Assembly: GCA_039000515.1 (NCBI GenBank) | Contig: JBCFYV010000012.1 | Location: forward strand, 128,412,652 to 128,476,651 | From: Timema cristinae | Lineage: Eukaryota > Arthropoda > Insecta > Phasmatodea > Timematidae | DNA length: 64,000 nucleotides | Reading direction: 5' to 3' | Notes under the pieces: generated by a model | Database searches by the model: none | Seen by the model: only the letters and a program-made list of their open reading frames with translations | What the model was told of the DNA's origin: nothing | Shown: piece after piece, positions 24,116 to 34,779 of the stretch | Numbering within the stretch: position 1 is the stretch's first letter | Layout: the number at the start of each line of letters is the position of its first letter | Program-made: the position numbers and the translations under genes

Positions 24116-24831
24116 CAAGTGGACCTCCCCGTCACGCACCCTTCTCCTCCCTCTCCAACAGCCTTTCTAAGTCATTGTTGAACAGAGCTGTCCGATGCTC
24201 CCCTAGACCGGGCGGTCTAAGTCGAGTTACCCACATCGTAAGAAAATTGGGCTATATACCAGTTTGCTAGTAATGGGAAGGTTGGGCTTCGAATACCGGA
24301 TGGGTGGGAGGCCCACAAAAGTGTTTTAAGAGTTTTCCACTCTACCGCTATGTGCTATTGAAAGACGCTTATTGTTAGTCATCATAACATATTATTGTAT
24401 CACAACAATACGGCGATAGCAAAAAAGAAAGCATTTATGGGTGAGGTTTTCATGTCGCCAATGTTAGATTACTCAACGGTACTGGATCAACGAAAGAATT
24501 ACAAATATTAAACATTACAAAGCAAATTTAAGTGCTTTTACAATCGTAAACAAATACAAATGGTAGTTAGTATGTTTATTATAAATAAGTTATTTTTGTT
24601 GTACTTTATTAATTATTTTCTCTTTCTAGAATATATGGAGAGGGTGAATGTGATGCTTTAGTTTTAATCACTACGGTACTTAAAAAGTTAAAACCCTGAA
24701 TTGAAACTTTAGTTATTCACACTCTTCTACTGGTTGACTGGATTGCGTGTTATTGTGAAAAGGTACTAGCGCTCTCTAGCTTCTTACCTGCTGACAGGAA
24801 CTAAAACGCAGTGAGACTGTATTCTGTAGAT

Positions 24832-25138
24832 CGGTGGTTCTAACAAACTTTACTCTGTGGCATCCTTTACATCCAAGTGAGGAAGTTGCGCCACGACCCC
24901 TCTACCCTCTACTCCCCATCCAGTGTTGTATGATTTGAATACAAACATTTTGTAGGTTTATTGTAATTATGTATACCTATGCATATTGTTACATTTTGTT
25001 AGAAAATTAGCCTAGTAAAAATTAAAAATCATTCGAATTAAAACAGTTTTATATAAATAAATTTTACATCTTGCAACCCCCTCTAGCAATTATCGCGCTC
25101 GTCCTTGGAGGTTGCTCAGCACACTTTGATAACCACTG
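24832..25138. mobile_element. Non-autonomous hAT element
   Basis: The 307-bp element starts CGGTGGTTCTAACAAACTTT and ends CACTTTGATAACCACTG, which are hAT-type terminal inverted repeats. The interior start (CTGTGGCATCCTTTACATCC) is of the kind seen in many hAT-derived repeats. It is flanked by 8-bp near-duplications, CTGTAGAT (24824-24831) and CTTTAGAC (25139-25146), matching at six of eight positions, as expected for an old hAT insertion. No transposase. Confidence 0.75.
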
Positions 25139-25302
25139 CTTTAGACCATGGTAAATAGTTACACCAAAGAAGACTCATGTATTTAGAAACGATAGTATAT
25201 ACTATTTAACTAAATAGGACACATGCTGCCCTCTATTAACATCACAATATATTATATCGAATGTTTCCGAACAAAACTTAGACATCGAACATTTATTTAA
25301 AG

Positions 25303-25516
25303 TCATTTGGCCTAAAAGTCAGTTGGCCTAAAATGTATTTCGAATACAAAAATTGATTTAATTAAGTTCGACAAAAGTCATTTGGCCTAAAAGTCAGTTA
25401 GCCTAAAGTCATTTGGCCTAAAATCATTTGGCCTAAACTTTAGGCCAAATGACTTTTAGGCCAAATGACTTTTAGGCTAAATGACTTTTAGGCTAAATGA
25501 CTTTTAGGCCAAATGA
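25303..25516. repeat. Palindromic 16-mer array
   Basis: From 25303 to about 25437 the units read GGCCTAAAAGTCATTT. They then invert at CCTAAACTTTAGG and read AAATGACTTTTAGGCC to 25516. The two sides can pair into a long hairpin. It lies directly beside the second half of the split LTR. Confidence 0.9.
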
Positions 25517-25968
25517 CGGGTACTCATTTTATACTGTGTAAGACTGTGACTGCCAGTGTGTGGCTCTGACTGACTTGTGCGTGGGCGGAGGGTTGTGCGG
25601 GTGGATCCCCTGCATGCCTTAAACATACACACAATGGCTTATATATGACATACCCCTTGCATCTTTCTCCCTTCGTCAACAGTGTAAAAAGAGTCCTGGC
25701 GACAGGTGTTGTGAAGGCTAGCGTCTTATTGGTATAAGGAATTGGCGTATTTGCCAAATACTGCAGAGTTGTTCCTTTAATAGAAGAATGGTATAAAAAA
25801 AATTATTTTACTGGTAAAATCCTTTTCACATTATTTCTGAAAAGCGCGTGTTTCTTCATGGATGAATAATAAAAAGATACTCTACATATGTTACTTTAAA
25901 GAAAAATTACCTTCATCCATGACTTTTTATATATTTTAGATTGATCCAAACCAATATCAATCATTACA
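25517..25968 (-). mobile_element. LTR (family A, copy 3), U3-side half
   Basis: Homologous to the TG-start side of the other family-A LTRs: TGTAATG at 25968, minus-strand TATATAAG at 25645-25638, and shared blocks AGAGTCCTGGCGACAG and AAAAGCGCGTG. It starts where the inverted 16-mer array ends. More diverged than copies 1 and 2 are from each other. Confidence 0.7.
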
Positions 25969-26620
25969 ATAGTGAGCGAATCAAAGACAATATTTTTCAT
26001 ACTTTGACACAGAGGGTGGGACATTCTTTACTTGACGCCCTGTGTTACTATACAGGTTGCACACAAAAAGGCCATCATCACTAGTGACACTAGTTTAATT
26101 AGTGTCTGTAAGAGATATAAGAACTAACAAACTAAAATATAATGCACAATAATCTGCAACAAACTAATAAAGTTATAAAATCCAAAATCCAAATTTTGTT
26201 ATATTTTATCTAGTTGAGGTGAGGAAATGAAGCTTAGCATGGTGATAAGAATATATTAATTTTAAAACTATCAACCTGAAATAAACACGGTTTTTAAAAA
26301 GAAATTCAGAACAAAATAATAATAAACATCTTAAGGAACTCAAACTAACAACAAACTTTAAACAAAAAATGTTCAAGTTTTGAAAGAATGTGAGAGAGCT
26401 ACTACTAGCAAAAATTATTGAGGCTTTATAAAAGAAATAAATGGAAAGATTCCCAAAAAGAAATTAAAATGAACCAAGAACTAATTATTGATTGCAAAGA
26501 TAAAATATCTATTTTTAAAAGTTGTGTGTGTTCATGTGGAGAATATGGTTGCCATAAAGGCGTTATTCCACGCTCCTAATGTAAATAAATCTTGTGTTGT
26601 CCTGGCAAAACAAAATGTGC
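25969..26620. other. AT-rich non-coding stretch
   Basis: No gene or repeat boundary recognised. Confidence 0.4.
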
Positions 26621-26815
26621 GTATTTATTTTTAGAAACCTTCCGGAACAAACGAAGAACAAAGTATTGCAATCATAAAAAAAATGTTTTTAGGGGGAAAG
26701 GACGGTGAGTCAGCTTCATGCAGATCCAGAGTAAACATATCATTTGTGAGCGTATCAAAACGGAAAAAACAAAATTGTTGTGGGACAATCCGAAACAAAC
26801 GAATGCAATCGTTAA
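26621..26815 (+). repeat. Partial copies of the dispersed repeat seen at 16815 and 26956
   Basis: Blocks TCCGGAACAAACGAAGAACA (about 26640) and AACATATCATTTGTGAGCGT (about 26733) followed by CAATCCGAAACAAACGAATG match the core of 26956-27105. Confidence 0.6.
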
Positions 26816-26820
26816 CTCCA

Positions 26821-26929
26821 TTCACGGTAGGAATTACTCACTGAAAGGTATTTTTTCCTACCAATATCCACTATATAATAGATTTCTGGTAGGGAAAAAG
26901 GCCTTTCAGAAAACAATTCCTACGGTGAA
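26821..26929. mobile_element. MITE (family M1, copy 1), about 109 bp
   Basis: Ends TTCACGGTAGGAATT and AATTCCTACGGTGAA are inverted repeats, continued inward by CTGAAAGG/CCTTTCAG and TTTTTTCCTACC/GGTAGGGAAAAA, so the element is almost one long hairpin. A close copy is at 33002-33111. No coding capacity. Confidence 0.85.
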
Positions 26930-26955
26930 CTGACTTTAAATATATGGGTTTTTCA

Positions 26956-27105
26956 AAGGGGAGGGGCTACCGTGAAGTTGGCCCCACCAATGTAAGCATA
27001 TCATTTGTGGGGCTATCAAAACAGAACAAACGAAAATTTTTGCGTAACAATCCGGAACAAGCAAAGAATAAACGATTGTAATAAAAAAACTTGAATTTTT
27101 AAAAT
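26956..27105 (+). repeat. Copy of the 140-150-bp dispersed repeat
   Basis: Matches the reverse complement of 16815-16952 along nearly its full length, including the GGCTACCGTGAAGTTGGCCC start. Its end is close to the MITE end at 26929, and both contain TTCACGGTAG or its complement; whether they are related is unclear. Confidence 0.7.
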
Positions 27106-28630
27106 GCGGTTTGGGGAAACTTCGTGGACGTAATTTTTTCACAGTTGGTACCACCTACCAATGGTACAAATTGTGGAATTATTTTCATTTGGTTAAGAAG
27201 ATATTAAACATCTATCTATGTTTCCTGTTATATTATTTTTGACGGAGGTATATTTCTCATCAACAATCTAGCTATATTTTATTTTGAAAATTTAATTTAT
27301 TCCTCATTAAAATGTCGATAGTATATTATATATAGTCGTTGGGAAAAAATAAGTTGTTGAAGGGGGCGGGGGGGGGGGGGGGCAGGGGTGAGGAAAGAGG
27401 AATGAGATGAAAATAGAAGGGAGGATAAAAAGAGAGAGGGGGCTATACAGTTATGGTACGACTATTTTCAAAAAAAATAAGTAAAAAAGTTTTGTTTTTA
27501 TATTGACTTGATTTGAAGCTTTGTTTTACAGGATTCTTTACTATATTTTTTTACGGGAAAGGGGGCTAGTTTTATATAAATCTAAACCTCGTTAAGGAGT
27601 TGAATCGGTGGCGAATCATGCCAAAAATATGTATTCAAAAAATTACTAGTAACTTGCAACAATAAACTCGAGTTTACAAAAAAAAGGTAGGTTTATTAAT
27701 AATTTACCTAGAAAAATAAAAAATAAATATAATTTTTTACATATTTTTGGCGGCTTACCACATGTGTTCTCTTTCTATAGTTTTCCAATCCACTCTCCAA
27801 GTAAATAGGGTGCATTTACTATAAAATTGTGTTTTCTTCTCCTTGCACCCTAGAATAACTCAAACCTCAAAACCTAATCACTAAATAATTCAAAGAGTCT
27901 AAAAACATTGGAGAGCGGTTATATAAAAATTACATCTTATTTGGATAAGAATACTTCAGTTATTATGATTAAATTAATTCAAATAAAAATCGTTCTCTTT
28001 TTTTTCTCTCTCACACACACATTATATTTTTTTATGAGTCATATGTAATAAAAGACATTCCTTTGCGAATGAAATAATGATTTTACTACATTATTTATTT
28101 GCAAAAAAAGTAATAAAAAATTGGTAGAAGGACTGTCGTTACAATAGTAAATAGCGGTTTTTCATTTGAAGTAAATTCAAAGTGCTCACACACTTGTAAA
28201 TGAAAACATCAATTACTACTATAATATCATACTTGGGCCTAAAATTACTCTCTAAGTGAGTTAAAAATACATAAATAATTAACACTATACCTTCCTATAT
28301 TGTTTTGGTGCCCAACAGGGTATCTCACTAAATGGCACATCATTATAGACTACTTATATAGGAACAACGTTTAACTTGACCTAATTATAACCTTATAGGT
28401 GGGATTAACAGAGAAATTCTAAATATTCTAAAATAATAGTTTTCGAAATTTAAGCCATATAAAATGCTGGAAAAATTGCAAGCTTAAACGTAGATTCTTG
28501 CATTCACACAATTTTTAAGGTGATAAAAAATCTATTTCTTATCAAGCATATTTTCAAGAGGCCACTCAATTAACAGTTTGACAGTTGTGGGAGAGAACGT
28601 AAGAAAATACAGGTTATAAAAGTGATATAA
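27106..28630. other. AT-rich non-coding stretch with a G homopolymer
   Basis: A run of about 15 G lies at 27368-27382, and a TCTC/ACAC tract at about 28001-28020. No gene or RNA supported. Confidence 0.5.
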
Positions 28631-28647
28631 TTATAGTATAATAGCCA

Positions 28648-28722
28648 GACACGTTAGCTCAGTCGCTAGCGGGATGGTCTACAGTGCAAAGGGTTTCGGG
28701 TTCGATTTCTGATAGGGGCGTA
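28648..28722 (+). mobile_element. tRNA-derived SINE head
   Basis: A-box segment GTTAGCTCAGTCGCTAGCGG and B box GGGTTTCGGGTTCGATTTCT at tRNA-like spacing. No matching acceptor arm, so this is a SINE rather than a functional tRNA. Confidence 0.6.
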
Positions 28723-29971
28723 GTATTTATTATTTGATCAATTCTCGGCCTTCTACTGGATGTTGTATATATCTTAGAATTCATTAATTCTATTTAACTG
28801 TGGAAACTTGCCGTATTCCTAAAATTATCAAATATTTGAACAATATAATCAATTTAATTGTAACCACTTGACTTCTTGGGTTTGCTACTTAAGGTAAAGT
28901 GCATATATATATATATATATTAATGCTTTGATAATCACCATCTATGCACACATTATATTTACCTATAGGCTAGGCCTAACTAATGAGGAAAACCATCCAG
29001 ATGATTTAAAATGTAGATAATCACAAAATTTTAATGTCAATTAAAATATAATTAATCGATAAAATTTATCATGCAGGTAATCCCATATGAACCAAGATCT
29101 AAGTCAGACTGACAGTATAAATATTCTTGCCTCTAATTAAAATATAAATACATATAAATACATAGATAATTTAATTGAAGGTAATAATTGCAGTTTTCAC
29201 AAAATTGAAGATCGTGAAACTATTTTTTTCCATATGCATATTAATGTATTCAGAGTAATAAGTTTTGCCAATTTAAGCTATATAAAATAATGCCTTTTTC
29301 TGCATTAATAATGACTAAACTAGTTCAAATAACTAAGAAATTTAAACACTATAAACTGCCTAAATTACTAATTTTTTACATGAAAAAGATTCTTTATACA
29401 ATGGCTGTAAAAAGTGCTTTCAAATGTTAAGTATTTATTTCATCATTCTTGATATGCAATGGGTAGAAACCTTGGGCGATCGCTTACAGCCATTTATATC
29501 ACCCATTCTTGTCAACTGAGCTACACTTTCCTACAAGTTTTGATCCCGTGAGCCAACTTGGAATTTCAGTGCATATTTTTATGGCATATGTAAATCAAGT
29601 TATTCAGTAAAACGTTGCATATTTAAACCTGAATATTTTTTTATCTTAAGTATACACATCTATACATCGCATGAATACTAATATTTATAGATGAATTAGT
29701 ATTAGTAAACAATTGTTGAATTGTGTTGATTTTAAAGGAACTTTTAAGTATATTTATATAAAGTATGCTTATACATACGCTAAAATCCCAGATTTATCAA
29801 ATAGGTATAGTATTAAAGATACTAAATTTAAATTTTCAAAATTTTATTTCAAAAAGTGTGGCCTAAAACTAGATTCGGAAAACGTAAAAATTGAAGTTTC
29901 TTACCCTCGTGAATAAAAATAGATAAAAATACATTCATGGCGTGTAACATTTCATAGAATAAAACTCTTTT
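28723..29971. other. AT-rich non-coding stretch
   Basis: A TA dinucleotide run lies at about 28903-28920. No gene supported. Confidence 0.45.
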
Positions 29972-30181
29972 GTAGCCCCATGGCTTCTTTGGTGCTGACT
30001 GACAGCTGACTTCTGACAGTCAAAATTTAGGTATATACCTAAATTTTGACTGTCAGAAGTGACAGCTGCTAAACACATGATTTTGCGGATCATATGGTTC
30101 GGTGTAGGTATACATAATTTGGTCTAGTAGCTTTTCAAAGCCGTCAGCTGTCAGTCAGCACCAAAGAAGCCACGGGGCTAC
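29972..30181. mobile_element. MITE with 39-bp terminal inverted repeats and a perfect inner palindrome
   Basis: Left arm 29972-30010 and right arm 30143-30181 are inverted repeats of 39 bp with one mismatch, starting GTAGCCCC(A/G)TGGCTTC. Next to the left arm, 30010-30059 is a perfect 50-bp palindrome centred on GGTATATACC. About 210 bp in all, with no open frame. No clear target duplication, so the superfamily is undetermined. Confidence 0.9.
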
Positions 30182-31035
30182 TGTAAATGGCGGGGGAAAA
30201 AAGTCTGTACATATGACCTTAAGATTCGTATCTTAAATACCACTCTAAAATTCATCAGGTGAAATGATACATTTATTCTGATTCCCGAGATTGTCTACTA
30301 ATTAAGTTTGATTCTAATCACCTAACTAATTAGACACACCTACAAAGTTTGTTTTAAACTGAAACTATTTTAACTGTTATAAAACTCAAAATCGCTCTGT
30401 TGCCACAATCTTATCTTAACATGAAATAATACAATTTTTACTAAATAATAATAATATATAATTAACAAAGAATATGTCCCTCGAATTTGCTCCACGCGTG
30501 CTTTCACGCACCTTTAGTTGACAAACGTAACCAACCCTCACCTAACCTTCTAAGGGACATGCCCCCTCCGTTAAGCATATTTTTTCCTATTATATATTTG
30601 TTCTCCTATTGTTAACTATTTTGATTTTATAGAATTTCCTGTAAATAACTATTTTAAATCCAAATGAGATCAATATGATTCGTTCAGAATTTATATTTTC
30701 AAACTTAAAGATTTCATAATTGTTAATATAGCTGGTTTGAATCTTACTCCTAAAGAAATATCATTATTAATTCTGCGTCGTCCTTCCAAGGAACTATCTT
30801 TGTACTACTTACTCTCTTCCTTTTGAACAAATGATGTTTACCAGTAAGCTTGTTTTGAAGTGGGGTGTAGGGAACATTGTAGATGTTAAAAAATACACCC
30901 TTTTATTTTACTGCTAAATGTTTACTTCTAATTTCTATTTTTGGTTTGTCTTAACAAATACGCATGGCCTTACCATGGCTAAAGTTGGATTGAATATTTC
31001 ATTTTATTTACAGTTAAATAGTAATTATAGTTACC
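30182..31035. other. AT-rich non-coding stretch
   Basis: No gene, RNA or repeat structure that I can support. Confidence 0.4.
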
Positions 31036-31915
31036 CTTATTTTCCCTAGTTTAGAGATGACACTTCCTAGCCTCTGGTTCGATCTCAGACTGGATCGTTT
31101 ATTCTGGTTTGATCTCTGATCGGATCTCACGGATTGAATTGTAGTTTCGGGTTCTATTTCAGATTGAATCGCAGTTTCTGGTTCGATCTCTGTTCGGATG
31201 GTGGTTTTTGATTCGAATAGTTTGGTAGTACTGTTTAAGTTACCAACTTCTCCTATATTTTTTAATCAATTTTCTATTACAAAATCTGTTAATTCTTTTA
31301 TCTCAGTAATAATTCCATCGATGTGTGTTGCAATTAAATTTTTATTCGTATCCTGTTGAGAGTCAAATGCTAATTTTACTTTATTGATTTCTTTTTCTAA
31401 GTTGTCTCGAACTACTTTAACATTAATTTTTGTGTGTTCTACTTGAAGGTCCAGATTGCCTACCTCAATTTCTACTTCCTTTAAACCTTTATTTGATTCA
31501 TCTTCGACTATTTCGATTTTATTTTTATTGGTAGTAATTTGATCCATTAACTTGAACTGTCCCTTTTTTAAATTTTCTTTGTTTTTCTGCCTAAGCCTTT
31601 TTTACCCTTTCTACTTCAACTAGTTTTTTACTACTCACTGCCATTTGCTGTAATAGCACTTTCATAAACAGATTTAAATCTCCTATGGGTTCCACCATTA
31701 CTATTTCATGCCCTTCCTGGTCTACAATAATTAAGTTTCCTTGTGTATCCTTATATTGTTCTTCTATCACTGACTTTACCTTGTCCTGGTTTCTTTCTTT
31801 TATTTCCTCATCTGAATCTTCTAAGCCTAACTGATAGTTTCGTCCATCTTCATACTCTGTCTCATCAAAGCAGCTATTAGTGTCACTGTCCCTATTGGGT
31901 TCGTCCCTTCCAAAA
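31036..31915 (-). pseudogene. Decayed gag of the family-A LTR retrotransposon
   Basis: The minus strand reads as a charged, coiled-coil-rich protein directly downstream of the LTR at 32190-32818. An acidic N-terminal part (GRDEPNRDSDTNSCFDE, YEDGRNYQLGLEDSDEE) is followed by a helical middle (DLNLFMKVLLQQMAVSSKKL). An in-frame TAG comes near 31593, then a shifted frame (31547-31266, 93 codons, many K/E/I heptads), then an acidic repeat (EIEPET-type, two to three copies, about 31060-31205). The stop and frame change make it a pseudogene. Assignment as gag is inferred from position after LTR and primer-binding site; I do not recognise the protein itself. Confidence 0.55.
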
Positions 31916-32185
31916 TGTATTCATATAAACGATATTAGTATTCAGAAAAAGTTTTTATATCTTGTGACTTGAATTAAAACATTCTTGTCCAAGGCTTATC
32001 TGACTAGTTTGATGAGTTCTTCTGTCGGCTTGGCTTGTTCCGCATCAGTACGGTGTTCTTCGTTGGTGTGCCGTTTGTAAAACGTCTGCTTGTTTCACTT
32101 CGGTTTTCGGTGGTGTGCTGTTTAGTGTGCGGTGTGTCTCAGTCCCTTTCTTGCCTCGGGAATGGGAAGATCAAGCGTCGCGGCG

Positions 32186-32817
32186 CTGGACGCCAATTAT
32201 TGAGATATGGATATTATTGTGAGATAATTGGTTTTTATAGCTCCGTGTTCGAGCACCAATTATTATGATGCAGTTTTACAAGTTGATATTTTAATTGAAT
32301 AATTAAGACTTTTAATGTTGCACACGATTTATTAAAGTGACTTTATCTTCGGCACTGAAGATATCATTTTATATGATCCACTTTAGTTGAACTACAGATT
32401 ATTTCTCTGTAACGTTCCGTGTTTTGAGTACCGTGCTGTGTAGATTTATGTGACTTATCTATATATTCATACGCACAAGCGGCTTATATACTACCGACCC
32501 CTTGTCTCTTGGACCCCCTTGTCAACAATGTCAAAACCAACTAATAGAAAGAGTCCTGGCGACAGATGTTGTGAAGGTTAGCTTCCTATTGGGTAAAGGG
32601 AGCTAGCGTCACTTGCTTTTTTGGTATTGCTACGGAGTTGATTTTGAAAGAAAAAATAAGTCTTATGGTGTAATCAATTGACATCAGTTCTGAAAAGCGC
32701 GTGGTTCTCCATGGATAAAGTATTAAAAGGATATTTTACATACAATACTTTAAAGAAAAATGCACTTCATGATTATTTTAATATATGAGAGGGATCCAAA
32801 TCAGTCAGTACCATTAC

Positions 32818-32818
<1 letters not shown>
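32186..32818 (-). mobile_element. LTR (family A, copy 2), 5' LTR of a truncated element
   Basis: Almost identical to 9330-9958 (for example CACACGATTTATTAAAGTGA and CGGCACTGAAGATATCATTT). On the minus strand it runs from TGTAATGG at 32818, through TATATAAG (32490-32483), to a primer-binding-site-like TTGGCGTCCAGCGCC (about 32193-32179). The gag-like pseudogene lies immediately downstream in the same orientation. Confidence 0.8.

Positions 32819-32850
<32 letters not shown>
32819..32850. repeat. AC dinucleotide microsatellite
   Basis: About 15 AC units immediately beside the LTR start. Confidence 0.95.
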
Positions 32851-32852
<2 letters not shown>

Positions 32853-33001
32853 AGCTAGTAACCGAGTATTTTCCCGTCTCCCAGACTTGTTGCTGCCTCC
32901 TTGATAACCTTTCCCCCATCTTGTATGATAACACATTTATAGTTCAAGGCCATGTCTTCCTCTGTGGCCATTTGTTGCCTGGAGGTGTCCACTAAACTCC
33001 A

Positions 33002-33111
33002 TTCACGGTAGGTATTACTCTCTGAAAGGTCTTTTTTCCTACCAATATCCTACTATATAATAGATTTATGATAGGGAAAAAGGCCTTTCAGAAGTCAATT
33101 CCTGCCGTGAA
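33002..33111. mobile_element. MITE (family M1, copy 2)
   Basis: About 110 bp, close to 26821-26929, with the same terminal inverted repeats TTCACGGTAGG...CCTGCCGTGAA. Both copies are preceded by AACTCCA, which may be part of the element. Confidence 0.85.
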
Positions 33112-33600
33112 CAGACATTACATGGTGGCGCAGTGATGTGTGTTGGCCCATAATGCTTTGCAGCACATACTAGATACAGCTTAGTAATTATTATATTGTA
33201 TTTCCTGATGGATGTTATCTTGTTGTTGCGGTGTTTCTTCAGAGGCGCCCTCTGCATTGATCTCGCCGCTGTTCTTCACACGTCATACATCCCATAGTCT
33301 CCAGCGGCCTACCTTCATATCTCCTACCCGTCAGCCCCGGGCTCGTGACCTTGCACAGATTCATCTTTACCGGCCTCACCAACCCCTGTGTCTCGTGGAA
33401 CCAACTCACACTTTCCCATCAACGAGTTATATCATCACAACAGGAGACGCGGCTGTCTGCTCGTATCTTGCGTGCGCACCGATTGAGGCGCTTATTTGGG
33501 CTTCTCAAGCTGCTGTCACCCAGCACAAGGAAAGCCGACAACGCCGAAATCTTTATCTTCCTACTCCACCTTTAGAATAAGCTCTTAATAATCACGTGGG
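33112..33600. other. GC-rich segment with overlapping open frames
   Basis: Markedly richer in GC and CpG than its surroundings. Plus-strand frames are open at 33212-33580 (122 codons) and 33345-33575. I recognise neither translation, and the two frames overlap, so at most one could be real. Candidates are a promoter island, a 5' exon or a foreign repeat. Confidence 0.3.
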
Positions 33601-33739
33601 TTTGGGGAGCGAGGGAATTATTGGTTTATTTGAGGTTAAGGTACATGGCTTGTAAACTAACTTGATTCTAGAACAAACAACAACCAGCCCCGGCCGGCAA
33701 CTTTTCATTGTGGAAAGGGAATCACACATTTTACCAATG

Positions 33740-33812
33740 ATTAAGTTTTGAACAGGGCAGGAATTGAACCCGGAACCCTTAACTCAGTAGGAAGGCACGC
33801 TACAGACTGCAC
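33740..33812 (-). mobile_element. tRNA-derived SINE head
   Basis: On the minus strand: A-box-like TTAGTGCAGTCTGTAGCGTG, then B-box-like CCGGGTTCAATTCCTG. Abuts the 26-bp minisatellite. Confidence 0.5.
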
Positions 33813-33814
33813 TA

Positions 33815-34010
33815 AGGTGAGTGTGGAGAGAGCTTGAGTCGTGCGAGTGTGGACACAGCTTGAGTCGTGCGAGTGTGGACACAGTTTGAGTCGTGCGAGT
33901 GTGGACACAGCTTGAGTCGTGCGAGTGTGGACACAGCTTGAGTCGTGCGAGTGTGGACACAGCTTGATCGTGTGAGTGTGGACACAGCTTGAGTCGTGCA
34001 GTCAGGAGGA
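33815..34010. repeat. 26-bp minisatellite, about 7-8 copies
   Basis: Units GAGTGTGGACACAGCTTGAG plus TCGTGC, nearly identical, with short losses in the last copies (CTTGATCGTGTGAG). Confidence 0.95.
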
Positions 34011-34779
34011 TGAGTGTGATTACAGTTTAATTGGTTCAATGTAACACTCACTATATCTGGAGTTAAAGAGAGCAGGCGAACTATCAACACAACGTTTGAG
34101 AAGCTCCGAGCTTTGTGCCTATTTCGGGAAACTAGTCATTATCTTAACTTGACGAGCCTAAAACTCCAAGGACTTTCAATCCACCTCCAGTGTTGTGACG
34201 CACTAGGGGGAAATTAAACTGAGATGTAAGCTTTAAGACTTGGACAATCTCGGGTGCATTCGTTATTTAAATAGGACATTTTATGACAGAACAAATGAGA
34301 ATTTTCCGGAAAAAACGAAGGAAAATTTGTTCAATTGTTGATATTTTCCATCTCTACCGCCGGTCGAGTGAGAGACAATGAATGTATCGATAAGATTTCC
34401 TACCATAGTAATGATAGCTATAACTGAATCCATCTACTGCATTTCCTCTGACATGTGTTCAAAGTGCATAGTGGGTTCTCTATGGTAGCATAAATCCCGC
34501 AACCGAGGAGTCATTTTTAGGTCGAGCTGAGTGCAGTGTGAGGCTGGTCGGAGCACGTGTTGTTGTGTACCTTGTGTCTATCTATACAATAATCACCAGC
34601 TGAACAATCTACAAGAGGTTAACTAGCTGTTTGTTGTAAGTGTACCCCCCGAGGTAAGTACATTCACCCGATTGCAGGATTTTGGTCACGAGACAAATAT
34701 TACCATGTGATTAAATTTAATTGAATCAGAACAAAACAGTTTAGAAACAAAGGACTTCATTAGAATCAGGCTTCTGTTT
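34011..34779. other. Unassigned sequence with a strong splice-donor consensus
   Basis: A moderately GC-rich block at about 34500-34655 ends at CCGAG|GTAAGTA, an ideal 5' splice site (GT at about 34653). It could be a non-coding first exon on the plus strand, but no matching acceptor or coding exon was found downstream before the satellite. Confidence 0.25.

Larger units (their letters stand above)
18367..25516. mobile_element. Candidate foldback-like element nested in an LTR
   Basis: Bounded by direct 16-mers on the left (18367-18580) and inverted 16-mers on the right (25438-25516). It is flanked by the two complementary portions of one family-A LTR, whose summed length (about 780 bp) is close to that of the intact copies. 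Terminal inverted repeats made of short tandem units are the hallmark of foldback elements. The interior holds a LINE fragment, a hAT element, a SINE head and diverged tandem repeats, but no obvious transposase. Alternatively, two separate 16-mer insertions happened to land here. Confidence 0.45.

Noticed and set aside
28648..28722. tRNA gene
   Set aside because: A and B boxes are present but no acceptor-stem pairing; fits a SINE head better. The same applies at 8545, 33740 and 54360.
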